DNA of 64,000 nt from Actinoplanes utahensis. GTDB lineage: Bacteria; Actinomycetota; Actinomycetes; Mycobacteriales; Micromonosporaceae. Position 1 is the stretch's first letter, and each line of letters starts with the position of its first letter. Under the pieces are notes generated by a model, which saw only the letters and a program-made list of their open reading frames with translations, made no database searches and was not told the origin of the DNA. The translations under genes and the position numbers were made by a program. Below are positions 53,545-61,538 of the stretch, one piece after another. The stretch spans positions 1 to 64,000 of the forward strand of contig NZ_BOMZ01000093.1 in the NCBI RefSeq assembly GCF_016862455.1, read 5' to 3'.

Positions 53545-53976
53545 GTGAGTCAGTATGTCGAGTTCTTCGCCGCTCCCTGTGACGCCGACGCGGCTGCCGT
53601 CCGCAACCGGGGACCGGCCGAGCGGTACGCCGTTGCGGACGCCGGCGGCATCCATTTCGATGCCGATGACGCGGTGATCGCCTGGCGCGACCTGTTGACC
53701 GGCCACCTCTCCGAGCAGGACGACCTGCGCATGGTGGCGGACCTCGTCAACGACGGCAGCGCGGTGTTCGCCCTGCCGGAGCAGTTCGTCAGCAGTCTGG
53801 TGACGGCTTCTCCTCGCCGGCTGCGTGAGGTCGCCGAGGCATGGGTTCCCGCCGTGACCGCGGAGGGCAGCGAGATCGATGTGGAGACCGCGGCGGCTCT
53901 CATAGCCGAGATCGCCGAACTGGCGCGGGGCGCAGTGGGCACGGACGACCGCCTCTACTGCTGGGTGGCATGCTGA
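53545..53976 (+). CDS. Hypothetical small protein
   Basis: A 143-residue soluble protein starting at GTG 53545 (SQYVEFFAAPCDADAAAV) and ending with helical repeats (EIDVETAAALIAEIAELARGAV). The sequence is evenly alpha-helical with one mid-region strand (YAVADAGGIHFDADDAVIAWRDLLTG). A start at ATG 53527 would add six residues. No family is recognised; the even composition supports a real gene. Confidence 0.62.
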   Translation: MSQYVEFFAAPCDADAAAVRNRGPAERYAVADAGGIHFDADDAVIAWRDLLTGHLSEQDDLRMVADLVNDGSAVFALPEQFVSSLVTASPRRLREVAEAWVPAVTAEGSEIDVETAAALIAEIAELARGAVGTDDRLYCWVAC

Positions 53977-54436
53977 GAATGCCGGGTGGCACGCTGGAAG
54001 GCGCCCCGCGGCGTGATCACGTTCCCTGATCCGCGGCGATCGCGGCGAGGGTGCTGATGACCGCATCGCCGCGCAGACCGACCTCGCACACTCGGCCGGC
54101 AGGGGCGCGCCACGGCGGCCACTCTGCTGAATCGCTCCGCGTGCATACGGGGGAGGGGCCTGGCCGAGTGGAGTGGCCGGCTGAGCCGGACCGGCGCCCC
54201 GCTCGCGCCGTGGCTGCGTCCCGGACGTCTCCGGCCACCTGCTCGCCGAGATCACCAAGGCGCTGCCCGGCAAGCCGGTGGACATGACGGCGAAATCACC
54301 GCAGTGCTCGGACCGGACGTGCCGGACACGGCCCGTACCCGGTTCTCCTGGTGTGACGGCGTCGAGGACACGCCGGGCCGGACGATCGGCGACTGCTGGG
54401 TGATCCCGGCCCTCTGCCCAGGTGCCCCTCGCCGAG
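53977..54436. other. Gap with possible gene debris
   Basis: No intact gene. Two short plus-strand frames, near 54225-54300 (LLAEITKALPGKPVDM) and 54300-54420 (VLGPDVPDTARTRFSW, then CVIPAL-like), read as if they were parts of one protein separated by a frameshift. They are too short to assign, and a terminator hairpin follows. Confidence 0.35.
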
Positions 54437-54479
54437 ACCGTGATGCCCCGCCGCCACGACGACGGCGGGGCATCACGGT
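54437..54479. terminator. Bidirectional hairpin, 17-bp stem
   Basis: A perfect 17-bp stem (54437-54453 with 54463-54479) and 9-base loop lies between convergent material and the DoxX gene, whose stop begins at 54479. It is a strong terminator candidate for both sides. Confidence 0.82.
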
Positions 54480-54949
54480 CAGACCCGCTCGGTGACCGAG
54501 GCAGGGGTCGGCGCGACGGCGGCCTCCGGGGTCGCGGTGGTGCCGGCTGCCCGGCGTCTGCCGATCAGGTCGTCCAGAGACCAGCGCCCGGCGCCGAACG
54601 CGGCGACGGTCAGGAAGATCCAGGCGTACAGGGCGGCGTTGACCCCGCCGTTCTCGATCGGCAGCAGCCCGTCCGGCTGGTGCACGACGAAGTAGGCGTA
54701 GGCCATCGAGCCGGACGCCAGGATCGCCGCCGGACGGGTCAGCAGGCCGAGCATGACCAGGATGCCGCAGACGAGCTGGATCAGCGCGGCGTACCAGCCG
54801 GGCCAGAGCCCGACGGGGACCGGCTCACCGCTGCCACGGCTGCCACCGAACACGCCGAACAGGCTGGACAGCCCGTGACAGGCGAACAACAGGCCGACCA
54901 CGACCCGGAACAGCGGCCAGGTGATCTGGGCGACACGAGGCGAGGACAA
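54479..54949 (-). CDS. DoxX-family membrane protein
   Basis: A 156-residue protein with four predicted membrane helices: ITWPLFRVVVGLLFACHGLSSLFGVF, AALIQLVCGILVMLGLLTRPAAILASGSMAYAYFVV, and NAALYAWIFLTVAAFGAG. RVVVGLLFACHGLSSLFG and GLLTRPAAIL are typical for DoxX. The C-terminus is Ala/Thr-rich. It begins at TTG 54949, supported by AGGAG upstream. An AT-rich region (54990-55040) precedes it, likely its promoter. Confidence 0.9.
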   Translation of the reverse strand: MSSPRVAQITWPLFRVVVGLLFACHGLSSLFGVFGGSRGSGEPVPVGLWPGWYAALIQLVCGILVMLGLLTRPAAILASGSMAYAYFVVHQPDGLLPIENGGVNAALYAWIFLTVAAFGAGRWSLDDLIGRRRAAGTTATPEAAVAPTPASVTERV

Positions 54950-55136
54950 TAGACGCTCCTTAGCCGAAACTGGACTACGGTCGCGTCGACGCTAGCGAGG
55001 AAAATTATCGAAGATTCTCAATGAGATTAAGATCTTTCTAAGAACCGCCATCGCCCACCGCCGGCCTCGCCAGCGGCGCCCACCCGCCCTGCTGACCGTC
55101 ACCGACCACGCCGCCGCCCGCGACGTCGTTACCGGC

Positions 55137-55464
55137 GACCCCCACCGGCAGCCCCGACGACGCCCGAGCCACCGCGGAACACGTCACCGCACTCGGCGGC
55201 CACCACCTCGACGCCGCACTCCAGGCCACACCCGACACCATCGGCGCCACCACCATGGGGTACAGCGGCTCCCGCCACGCCTTCGACCGGCACGCCACCA
55301 CCCTTACCGCCCTGCGGCACCTCACCCGCCTCCGGGCCGGCGCCGCCCTCGGCGACGGCGGCCCGACCACGGTGACCGCCCGCATCGAAGCCCTCATCGC
55401 GACAGGACGGCGATCCCGCGGACCGACCGCGACGACCGACGCCACGCCACCCCCAGCAGCGTGA
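55137..55464 (+). pseudogene. Orphan gene fragment, unrecognised
   Basis: One plus-strand frame reads as protein: SPDDARATAEHVTALGGHHL, DAALQATPDTIGATTMGYSG, then LTALRHLTRLRAGAALGDGG and VTARIEALIATGR before its stop. Upstream of 55137 the frame loses protein character, so the N-terminus is missing or shifted. Its last 71 bases are antisense to the 3' end of the membrane protein gene (55394 onwards). No family recognised. A 55038-55508 minus-strand frame in the same place is Gly/Arg-rich and is the shadow. Confidence 0.35.
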
Positions 55465-56359
55465 CCACCAGCACCGCCCCGAACACGTCCGACACCACCA
55501 TCAGCCACGGCGCCGCCGCCTCATAGGGCGGCGACAGGAACGCCCCACCCGCGGCCACCACCAGACCGGCACCCCACACCGCCAGCACATGCCGCCGCGA
55601 CACCGCCCACCGCACCGCCAGCACGATCACCACCACCAGCGCCACCACCCGCAGCCACAACCCGGCCCAGCCCACACCGGTGAACCACGACGCCAACTGA
55701 ACCACCAGCACGATCCCACCCAGCGCCAGCGGCCCCACGCCACGCCGAGCCCCGCCGGCCCGAGACTCGCGGCGCCACCGAGGCCAGACGACCGCGGCCA
55801 TGATCAGCGACCCCGCCACCACCACGACGAACGACCACTGCGCGGGGGAGAGCGGGTACCACGAGTCCGACCGGATCAGCAGACTGCTCACCACGTAGAG
55901 AACCACCAGCAGCGGGATCGTCCGACGAGTCAACCACGGCGCATGCCGCCGCGACTCGCCGGTGCACGCCTCGACCACCGCGATCGGCGCACACACACTC
56001 AGCCACACATGATTACGCACGAACTCGAACAACTGCTCGGCACTGAACCCGAAAACCGGCACCGACGTCTGCCCGGCCGCCCGATTCCACTCGGCGAACT
56101 CCGTACCGGCCAGGCCCGCCCGATCGAACAAAGAAAGATCCACCACACCGGCCTGCACCACACCGAACGCGGCCGCCAGCAGGATCATCACCGGCCAGCC
56201 GCCACCCCGGCGCCGCGCCACCTCACGGATCAGCACCGCGACACTGCCGTACAACGGCCCGAGGAACAGCATCACCATCGGATAGCCGTCGACCGTGAAA
56301 CCACCCCACACGCACTCGGCGCACCACGTCGCCAACAGCCACAACCCCAGCACTCGCAT
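55394..56359 (-). CDS. Polytopic membrane protein, hypothetical
   Basis: A 321-residue protein with about eight predicted helices (VLGLWLLATWCAECVWGGFTVDGYPMVMLFLGPLYGSVAVLI, PLLVVLYVVSSLLIRS, VVVVAGSLIMAAVVW and others). Conserved-looking residues include a VRNHVWLSVCAPIAVVEACTGESRRHAPWLTRR segment. It is not assignable to a transporter family. Charged loops follow the positive-inside pattern. It converges with the orphan fragment at 55137-55464. Confidence 0.72.
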   Translation of the reverse strand: MRVLGLWLLATWCAECVWGGFTVDGYPMVMLFLGPLYGSVAVLIREVARRRGGGWPVMILLAAAFGVVQAGVVDLSLFDRAGLAGTEFAEWNRAAGQTSVPVFGFSAEQLFEFVRNHVWLSVCAPIAVVEACTGESRRHAPWLTRRTIPLLVVLYVVSSLLIRSDSWYPLSPAQWSFVVVVAGSLIMAAVVWPRWRRESRAGGARRGVGPLALGGIVLVVQLASWFTGVGWAGLWLRVVALVVVIVLAVRWAVSRRHVLAVWGAGLVVAAGGAFLSPPYEAAAPWLMVVSDVFGAVLVVTLLGVAWRRSSRSVRGIAVLSR

Positions 56360-56459
56360 GCCGGTAAGCCTGGCCGTGCGGGGCAGCCGGTCACCAGCTA
56401 CCGAAGTCGATGATCCAGGGCCGGAGGTATCGAACTAAAGACGCCCGCGGCGTACCCGA

Positions 56460-56612
56460 TCAATCCTCGTCGTCCCCGCCGTCGTCATCGTCCTCGTCAT
56501 CGCCGCCGTCCCCGCCCGGGCACCCGCTCAGCGTCAGCAGCGTCGCCGCGCCACTCGCGACCAGCAGAACCCGCCCGAACAGCGACCGCCGGCTGAAGGT
56601 CTCCTCGTTCAT
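56460..56612 (-). CDS. 50-residue twin-arginine lipoprotein with acidic tail
   Basis: A 51-codon frame too short for usual gene calls. It begins MNEETFSRRSLFGRVLLVAS, a twin-arginine motif (SRRSLF) before a hydrophobic stretch, followed by LLTLSGC, a lipobox. The mature peptide after Cys 31 is only about 20 residues, of which 14 are Asp or Glu, interrupted by Gly pairs. The product would be exported folded by Tat and lipid-anchored, presenting a highly acidic tail, perhaps for metal binding. No ribosome binding site is obvious. Confidence 0.6.
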   Translation of the reverse strand: MNEETFSRRSLFGRVLLVASGAATLLTLSGCPGGDGGDDEDDDDGGDDED

Positions 56613-56636
56613 ACCGGCGATTCTGGCAGAGACCCG

Positions 56637-57584
56637 TCACCCCAGCTCACCCAAAACCCGATTTGTCCGATTAGCCTGCACCGCAGCGCGCTGCTGCTCC
56701 GCCGTCACCTCGATATACGACTGCGACGTCGCCAACGACGCATGCCCCAGCAACCGCATGATCTCCGACGCGTTCGCCCCATCCTCCGCCAACCGCGTCG
56801 CGAACGTATGCCGCAACGCATGCAACTGCGCACCCCGCGGCACCCGATCACCGATCCCCGCACGCCGATAACACGACCGCACCAGGTACTGCAGACCACC
56901 CCGCCGCAACGGCTCACCCCGCCGATCCACCAGCAGGGGAGCGGTCGACCCGACCCGCCCGAACCGCACCCGCCGGCTCTCCAGATAACGCCCCACCGCA
57001 GCATCCAGGCCACCCTCGATCGGCACCATCCGCGGCCGCCCACCCTTCCCGGCCACCTCCACCCGCCGCTCACCCGGCCGCCCAGCGATCGAACCCACCC
57101 GCAGCGCCAACATCTCCGACAACCGCAACCCGGCACACAACGCCAACGCCAGCACCACCACATCCCGCTCCGGCCACGGATCACGCTGCGTCTCATCCGC
57201 CGTGCTCACCGCCCGCAACAACACCTCCGGCGTGTCCTCACCCCGCAACGGCTTCGGAATCAGCACCGTCTGCCGCGGCTTGTCCACCGCCGACATCGGA
57301 TTCCCCGGAATCACCTGCTCAGTGACCAGAAACGTGAAGAAGGCATTCCACGACGACCAGGCCCGGGAGACCGACGCGGGGGAGCGGTTCGCGGCGAACC
57401 GCGCGAACGCGGCACGCAACACGCGAGGGGAGAGGTCACTCACGGTAAGCGGAGCGGGGTCCACCAGCTGCGCCACGAGATGAAGATCGCGGCGGTACGC
57501 GGCAAGCGTGTGCACCGAAGGCTTCCGTGTGGCCCGCGCGGCCAGGAACTCGTCGATCAACTCAGAGACTGACGCATGCTGCAT
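56637..57584 (-). CDS. Xer-like tyrosine recombinase/integrase
   Basis: A protein of about 315 residues. The N-terminal SAM-like core-binding domain is SVSELIDEFLAARATRKPSVHTLAAYRRDL. The catalytic domain has Arg in LCAGLRLSEMLALRVG, Lys in EVAGKGGRPRMVP, H-x-x-R in HALRHTFATRLAEDG, His in LLGHASLATSQSY, and the nucleophile Tyr in QSYIEV. All five active-site residues are present. The ATG at 57584 lies within a dif-like palindrome (57576-57603). It is more like XerC/D than phage integrases. An upstream start at 57632 is possible but would lie beyond the site. Confidence 0.93.
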   Translation of the reverse strand: MQHASVSELIDEFLAARATRKPSVHTLAAYRRDLHLVAQLVDPAPLTVSDLSPRVLRAAFARFAANRSPASVSRAWSSWNAFFTFLVTEQVIPGNPMSAVDKPRQTVLIPKPLRGEDTPEVLLRAVSTADETQRDPWPERDVVVLALALCAGLRLSEMLALRVGSIAGRPGERRVEVAGKGGRPRMVPIEGGLDAAVGRYLESRRVRFGRVGSTAPLLVDRRGEPLRRGGLQYLVRSCYRRAGIGDRVPRGAQLHALRHTFATRLAEDGANASEIMRLLGHASLATSQSYIEVTAEQQRAAVQANRTNRVLGELG

Positions 57585-57603
57585 AAGGCATATTATGCAG
57601 CAA
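57576..57603. other. dif-like 11-6-11 recombination site over the recombinase start
   Basis: Left arm ATGCTGCATAA (57576-57586), centre GGCATA (57587-57592), right arm TTATGCAGCAA (57593-57603). GCTGCATAA and TTATGCAGC are perfect 9-bp inverse arms with the CATAA...TTATG inner bases of Xer sites. The recombinase start codon is inside the left arm. Confidence 0.65.
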
Positions 57604-58026
57604 TTATCAGCGTTCGTGCTGATCGACCCCATGATCCATCAGTCTCAGTGATGCCATATCGGTGCTTTGCCGCCGATCCAGCAGCACACCAGAGCTCGCC
57701 CCACCGGACCGCTGCACCGCCCCGGCCAGCGCGAACATGCCACCACCTGCCGAATAGGGGGTAGGGCCCCGGCTCGATCGGGAGGGCCGGCCACCCTCGG
57801 TGGATCCAGCACCGCGTTCCGTCGGCAGCGACCCCGCGACCCGGCCGTCTGCGCCACGCCCGCTGTCCGCCGTTGACGCCTGCCGTTCGCGCCGCGACCC
57901 TCCGCGTCGCCTTCCGTCCATTCCTGAGGCGGCGGGGGCGGGTCGGTCAAGGAGAGCGCCACCGGGGTCGGTGAAGGGCATATGCGCGGTGTACGGGGAG
58001 GCGCCGCTGGACCCCTTCCGAACGCT

Positions 58027-58054
58027 AGTTGACATAATATAGATTATCGACCCG
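58027..58054. other. Second dif-like 11-6-11 site
   Basis: Left arm AGTTGACATAA (58027-58037), centre TATAGA (58038-58043), right arm TTATCGACCCG (58044-58054). The left arm is the exact inverse of TTATGTCAACT, a typical XerD half-site. The right arm is less symmetric. This could be the chromosomal dif site or a partner of the site at 57576. Confidence 0.6.
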
Positions 58055-58556
58055 GGAAATATGGCTGCTGGGAGGCGTTATCAAGGCGCTTCAGCAAGCC
58101 GCGTTCCGAGGGCCAGATGCTTCTAGAACTGCGGTTGCGTCTCTCCACTCGTCGCGTGCCGGCCTACGGCTCCTGTGCGGCGCAGGCGCGGGTCGGGCGG
58201 CGGTCGGTGGTGATGTCGGTGAAGTACTCAGCGAGCCCGACAGCTCTGCCCCACCGCCGAATGCGCCCCCGCCAACCAGCCGGTCAGCTCACACGCCTCG
58301 TCGTACTATCGGGCGCGAATACGCCACCGGGCGCGATGTCGCGGGGCTACCGCTGACGGCAGAATGCTGGACCCGGCCGCCCGCGGGACCCGCGCCGACG
58401 GCGCAGAATGTGCGCTTTTCGCGGTGACCGGGATGAGCGCCCGCCCCCATCCCCCTCCCCGGCGTACGCCTGTATCGTGCATTAACGCCTGAAACCGCTT
58501 GAAATCCGGAATTTCGGGCGTGGCAGGACGGTGCCGTCGGGCGCGCTAGGGCACGA

Positions 58557-58663
58557 GACCGTCCGCTGTGCCTTGATCACAAACCAACCCTGCGCCAGAG
58601 GGTGCTGTTCAGCGCGTTGGTGGCGCTTCTCCCCCGTGGTGTCGGCCGGCACAGCGGACGGTC
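58557..58663. repeat. 16-bp inverted repeat enclosing 75 bp
   Basis: GACCGTCCGCTGTGCC (58557-58572) and its exact inverse GGCACAGCGGACGGTC (58648-58663). The enclosed 75 bases contain two further complementary pairs, CCAAC with GTTGG (58584-58588, 58616-58620) and GCGCCA with TGGCGC (58592-58597, 58621-58626), which interleave. This could be a structured RNA or a miniature mobile element. Confidence 0.5.
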
Positions 58664-58787
58664 CCGGCGAGGCCGAGCGTTGCCCTCACCGGATGGGGTT
58701 GGCGCATTCTCGTACAAATGTGCTATTGATGGTTTGTGGCTCTCCCCTGGGTGCACGTCGGTGCATGGCGTCGCTCTGCGGGCGGAT

Positions 58788-59021
58788 TCAGAATCCGAGC
58801 CCGTTGAGGATTCGTTGCACTGTCTCCGCTACCCCGCCGTTGGTCTTCTGGGATCCCGCGCTGGACAGGACGCGCTCGCCGGCGATCAGTCTCATCAACG
58901 CGTCGACTCTCTCCACGACGTCCTGCCGGTCGGCGTCCGCTGCCGCGGTGCGCAGTTCCAGGGAGAGTCTCAGCAGCGTGGCGGTCTGCTCGCCGACCTC
59001 GTCCGGTTGCCGGTGCTCCAT
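58788..59021 (-). CDS. 77-residue helical protein
   Basis: The frame from ATG 59021 reads as a regular, Leu/Ala-rich helical protein (EHRQPDEVGEQTATLLRLSL, TAAADADRQDVVERVDALMRLIAGERVL) with a short C-terminal helix (GVAETVQRILNGLGF). Composition is protein-like, unlike the neighbouring antisense frames. No ribosome binding site is strong and no family is recognised. It may be a small regulator or part of the surrounding mobile remnants. Confidence 0.5.
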   Translation of the reverse strand: MEHRQPDEVGEQTATLLRLSLELRTAAADADRQDVVERVDALMRLIAGERVLSSAGSQKTNGGVAETVQRILNGLGF

Positions 59022-59258
59022 GTCTGCACGATAGGGAACGGCCGCTGTGCAGAACAGTGTTCCCCGGCTGATCATGTTCGCGAGAACGGGGGCCGGATGT
59101 TCGCCATTTCGCCGGTCGGCCCGGCGCGGATGTTCGCGGGAACGTGCGCCACTTGTCGGCCATGACTGAAGCTGTGATCGATAGGCGTCTGGCCGGATCA
59201 GTGACTTCCCCCTGACGCGTGGATCCGCGGTCGCGCCGATGTGCGGGTGTGCTGTGGT

Positions 59259-59774
59259 TCAGTCCGCTGCGGTGACTCGGTGGTGGCGTTCAGCGAGGTG
59301 TTTGAAGTTCAGCAGCTGTCGTCGCGCCATGATCAGGTCGCCGATCGACAGGCCGACCGCGGCCCATCGGTTCGTCTGCATGACGGCCTTGAGCAGCAAT
59401 CGGATCGTGTCACGCTCGCCGGGGACCAGGAGGTAGGACATGAAGGCGCCCATGATGGTGGCTGTCAGTTGTCTGCCCGGGTCGACGGAGACGATCCTGC
59501 CTCTCCTGCGTCCGCCGGCTGTGGTGAACGCTTCTCCTACCTGAGGCTCGGGAAGGCCGACGAGGTGCCGGGGCGAGCGGCGGCCGAGGTTGTCGATCCA
59601 GTCGTAGGAGTAGGGCGCCAGCCTCACTTGCGCGACCCATGGCCACACCGCTGCGGCGGGCGCTTCGACGAGCACTCCCCGCCATGCTGCCAGGCCTGGT
59701 GAAGCGACGAAGTCGTCGCAGGGGAAGAAGCGTGTCACGTCGCTGTCCGTTACGCCCCACCGGTCACCGATCAT
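59259..59774 (-). CDS. Hypothetical SRPBCC-like protein
   Basis: A 171-residue soluble protein. SDVTRFFPCDDFVASPGLAAWRGVLVEAPAAAVWPWVAQVRLAPYSYDWIDNLGRR and IVSVDPGRQLTATIMGAFMSYLLVPGERDTIRLLLK resemble the SRPBCC (polyketide-cyclase/START-like) pattern of a beta sheet wrapped on a C-terminal helix, with the VWPWVAQV segment at the pocket. The ligand is unknown. ATG 59774 is chosen; the longer frame upstream is not protein-like. Confidence 0.68.
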   Translation of the reverse strand: MIGDRWGVTDSDVTRFFPCDDFVASPGLAAWRGVLVEAPAAAVWPWVAQVRLAPYSYDWIDNLGRRSPRHLVGLPEPQVGEAFTTAGGRRRGRIVSVDPGRQLTATIMGAFMSYLLVPGERDTIRLLLKAVMQTNRWAAVGLSIGDLIMARRQLLNFKHLAERHHRVTAAD

Positions 59775-60239
59775 GGGTTCATCGTGCCCACCGTCGTCAA
59801 GCGTCCGGCCATGCCGGGTGGGGTTGTGCGCGTGCTGCGTGAAGATGCTCGCCATGCGATCGGTCCCGGGGAGGGTATGTCGTGGGCCGGCGACGGCGTG
59901 ACGGAGACCCGGATGGTGGTGCGCGGCAGGCACGCCGCGACGGGCTTCATCATCATCGATGTCCTCAGGTTCCGGGTGAGCCGGCTGGGCTGAGCGGGTA
60001 CGGCTGCGGGAGCAGCAGCGCGTCATGGTCGTCGAGATGGTGGGCCGCTGTCGGCCGGAGGCCGGGGGTGGTGTGGAGGTGCCGCTCCCCCGCTTGATTC
60101 TGACGGTCGTCCGTGGCTTCACTCGGACGGCTTAGGTTCTAACGGCCGTCGCAACACCTGACCCCGTTCAGGAGTTGCCGTGCCCCAGCCCCGTCGTCGG
60201 CGAAATTCACCGCGTGGACGGCGAGTCCGGATCTACCCG
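59775..60239. other. Gap upstream of the SRPBCC-like gene
   Basis: No supported gene. A plus-strand frame (59784-59993, MPTVVKRPAMPGGVVRVLRE) is possible but has no family and is antisense to the start region of the previous gene. The rest is probably promoter and decayed sequence next to the IS30 relic. Confidence 0.35.
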
Positions 60240-60640
60240 CCGATCGCTGCGCCCATGCGGGCTCTCTCGGCCCGCTACCAGTCCGAGGACGAACGCATCA
60301 CCATCGCCGACGCGGCGGGCCGGCAGATCGATCCAGGTTGTCGCCGAGTTTCTGGACCGGGTGCCGTCAACGGTGAACCGGGAGATCAACGCAACAGCGA
60401 CCCGGCCACCGGCGAGTATCACCCCCCCCCTACGCGGCCCCCCAGCGTGCGGCGGCCCGCCGCCCACGACCCAAACCGGCGCTGCTGCACACCAACGCCG
60501 AACTGCGTGACCTGGCCCAAGGGTTGCTGGATCAGCGATGGAGCTCGGAGCAGATCTGCCGCCCCCTGCCCTTGCAGCATCCGGATCGGCCAGAGCTGCG
60601 GCTGTCGTACGAAACGATCTACGCTCGATTGATCTGCCGA
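60240..60640 (+). pseudogene. IS30-family transposase N-terminal relic
   Basis: Parts of an IS30-type transposase appear in order over several frames: a helix with VAEFLDRVPSTVNREIN (the HTH that normally reads STVSREI), then PYAAPQRAAARRPRPKPALLHTNAELRDLAQGLLDQRWSSEQICRPL, then HPDRPELRLSYETIYARL. The catalytic DDE domain is absent and at least two frameshifts are present. No terminal inverted repeats are seen, so the element is dead. Confidence 0.8.
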
Positions 60641-60740
60641 ATTGCGGACGTTGCTTTGGGTGGCATGGGCGGGTTTCGGTTCCCGTCGTCGATCGCGTAT
60701 CGCTGCCGCGTGGCCTGGTGTGGTCACCCGGCAGCGGCGG

Positions 60741-61481
60741 TTACGCCGTCGGCCGCGCCTGGTGCAGGATCGCGGCCAGCTCGACCGGTCGGCTGAGCAT
60801 CGGCCAATGCCAGGTCGGCAGCTCCTCGTAGCGCCACCCGTCGCCGGCCATGTGGCGGTACAGCGGCAGTGCCGCGGCCATCCCCTGCACCTGCGCGGCG
60901 GTGAAACTCGACAGCACGCCGAGTCTGGGCAGCTTCTCCCACGCCCCGGTCAGCCGGACCGGGGCGGTTGCGGTCGCCCACGGCTGGTCGACCGACCGCT
61001 CGCGCAGCAGCGTGGCGATCGAGTCGTCCACCTCGGGCACGCCGGCGGCCAGGTCGGCCCAGTGCGGCGGCGGCAGCCGCCACCCGTCACCGTGGTCGGC
61101 CACCAATGCCGCGTTGCGCTCGCGCTCGGCCGGTGGGGTGAACTCGACCTGGGCGACTCCGTCGGGCAGCGGCCCGGTGTCGACATAGACGAGCTGGGCG
61201 ACGCGGTCGGTGACGTGGTCGGCGGCCGCGGTGACGACGCTACCGGCGTAGCTGTGCCCGACGAGGACCACGTCGCGAAGGTCCTCGTAGCGCAGGAGGT
61301 TGACCACGTCGGTGACGTGGACATCGAGGTCGGTGTCGGGCCGGGCCAGGTGAGCGCGCTCCCCGAGGCCGGTCAGGCTGATCGGGTACACGTCGTGGCC
61401 GTGCCGGCGTAGTTCAGCGGCTGTCGAATGCCAGGCCCAGGCGCCGAGCCAGAACCCGGGGACCAGTACGAATGTCGTCAT
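60741..61481 (-). CDS. Alpha/beta hydrolase
   Basis: A 246-residue hydrolase. The N-terminal strand FVLVPGFWLGAWAWHSTAAELRRHGHDVYPISLTGLGERAHL carries the oxyanion region, the nucleophile elbow is VLVGHSYAGSV (Ser of G-x-S-x-G), and a late TWHWPML holds the likely catalytic His. The acid is probably Asp in the middle region. The closest pattern is the small esterase/salicylate-esterase-like group of actinobacteria. Substrate unknown. It is divergent from a WYL regulator with 57 bases between them. Confidence 0.9.
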   Translation of the reverse strand: MTTFVLVPGFWLGAWAWHSTAAELRRHGHDVYPISLTGLGERAHLARPDTDLDVHVTDVVNLLRYEDLRDVVLVGHSYAGSVVTAAADHVTDRVAQLVYVDTGPLPDGVAQVEFTPPAERERNAALVADHGDGWRLPPPHWADLAAGVPEVDDSIATLLRERSVDQPWATATAPVRLTGAWEKLPRLGVLSSFTAAQVQGMAAALPLYRHMAGDGWRYEELPTWHWPMLSRPVELAAILHQARPTA

Positions 61482-61538
61482 GCACGGCACGCTACGGTCA
61501 GTACCGGACAGTTTCCGCCCGGATTTGGAGGGACGTTT

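Larger units (their letters stand above)
57604..58787. other. Gene-poor stretch around the dif-like sites
   Basis: 1.2 kb without a supported gene; open frames are short, Arg/Pro-rich and unlike proteins. It contains the second dif-like site (58027-58054), a small palindrome near 58500-58515 (GAAAT...ATTTC) and the 16-bp inverted repeat at 58557-58663. The stretch 57604-58026 between the two dif-like sites has no recognisable cargo. Confidence 0.55.

Noticed and set aside
57604..58026. Cargo gene between the two dif-like sites
   Set aside because: The frames are short, Arg/Ser/Pro-rich and unlike proteins on either strand.
57607..58035. Minus-strand frame upstream of the recombinase
   Set aside because: It is a Ser/Arg/Gly-rich low-complexity frame that covers the second dif-like site and has no start signal.
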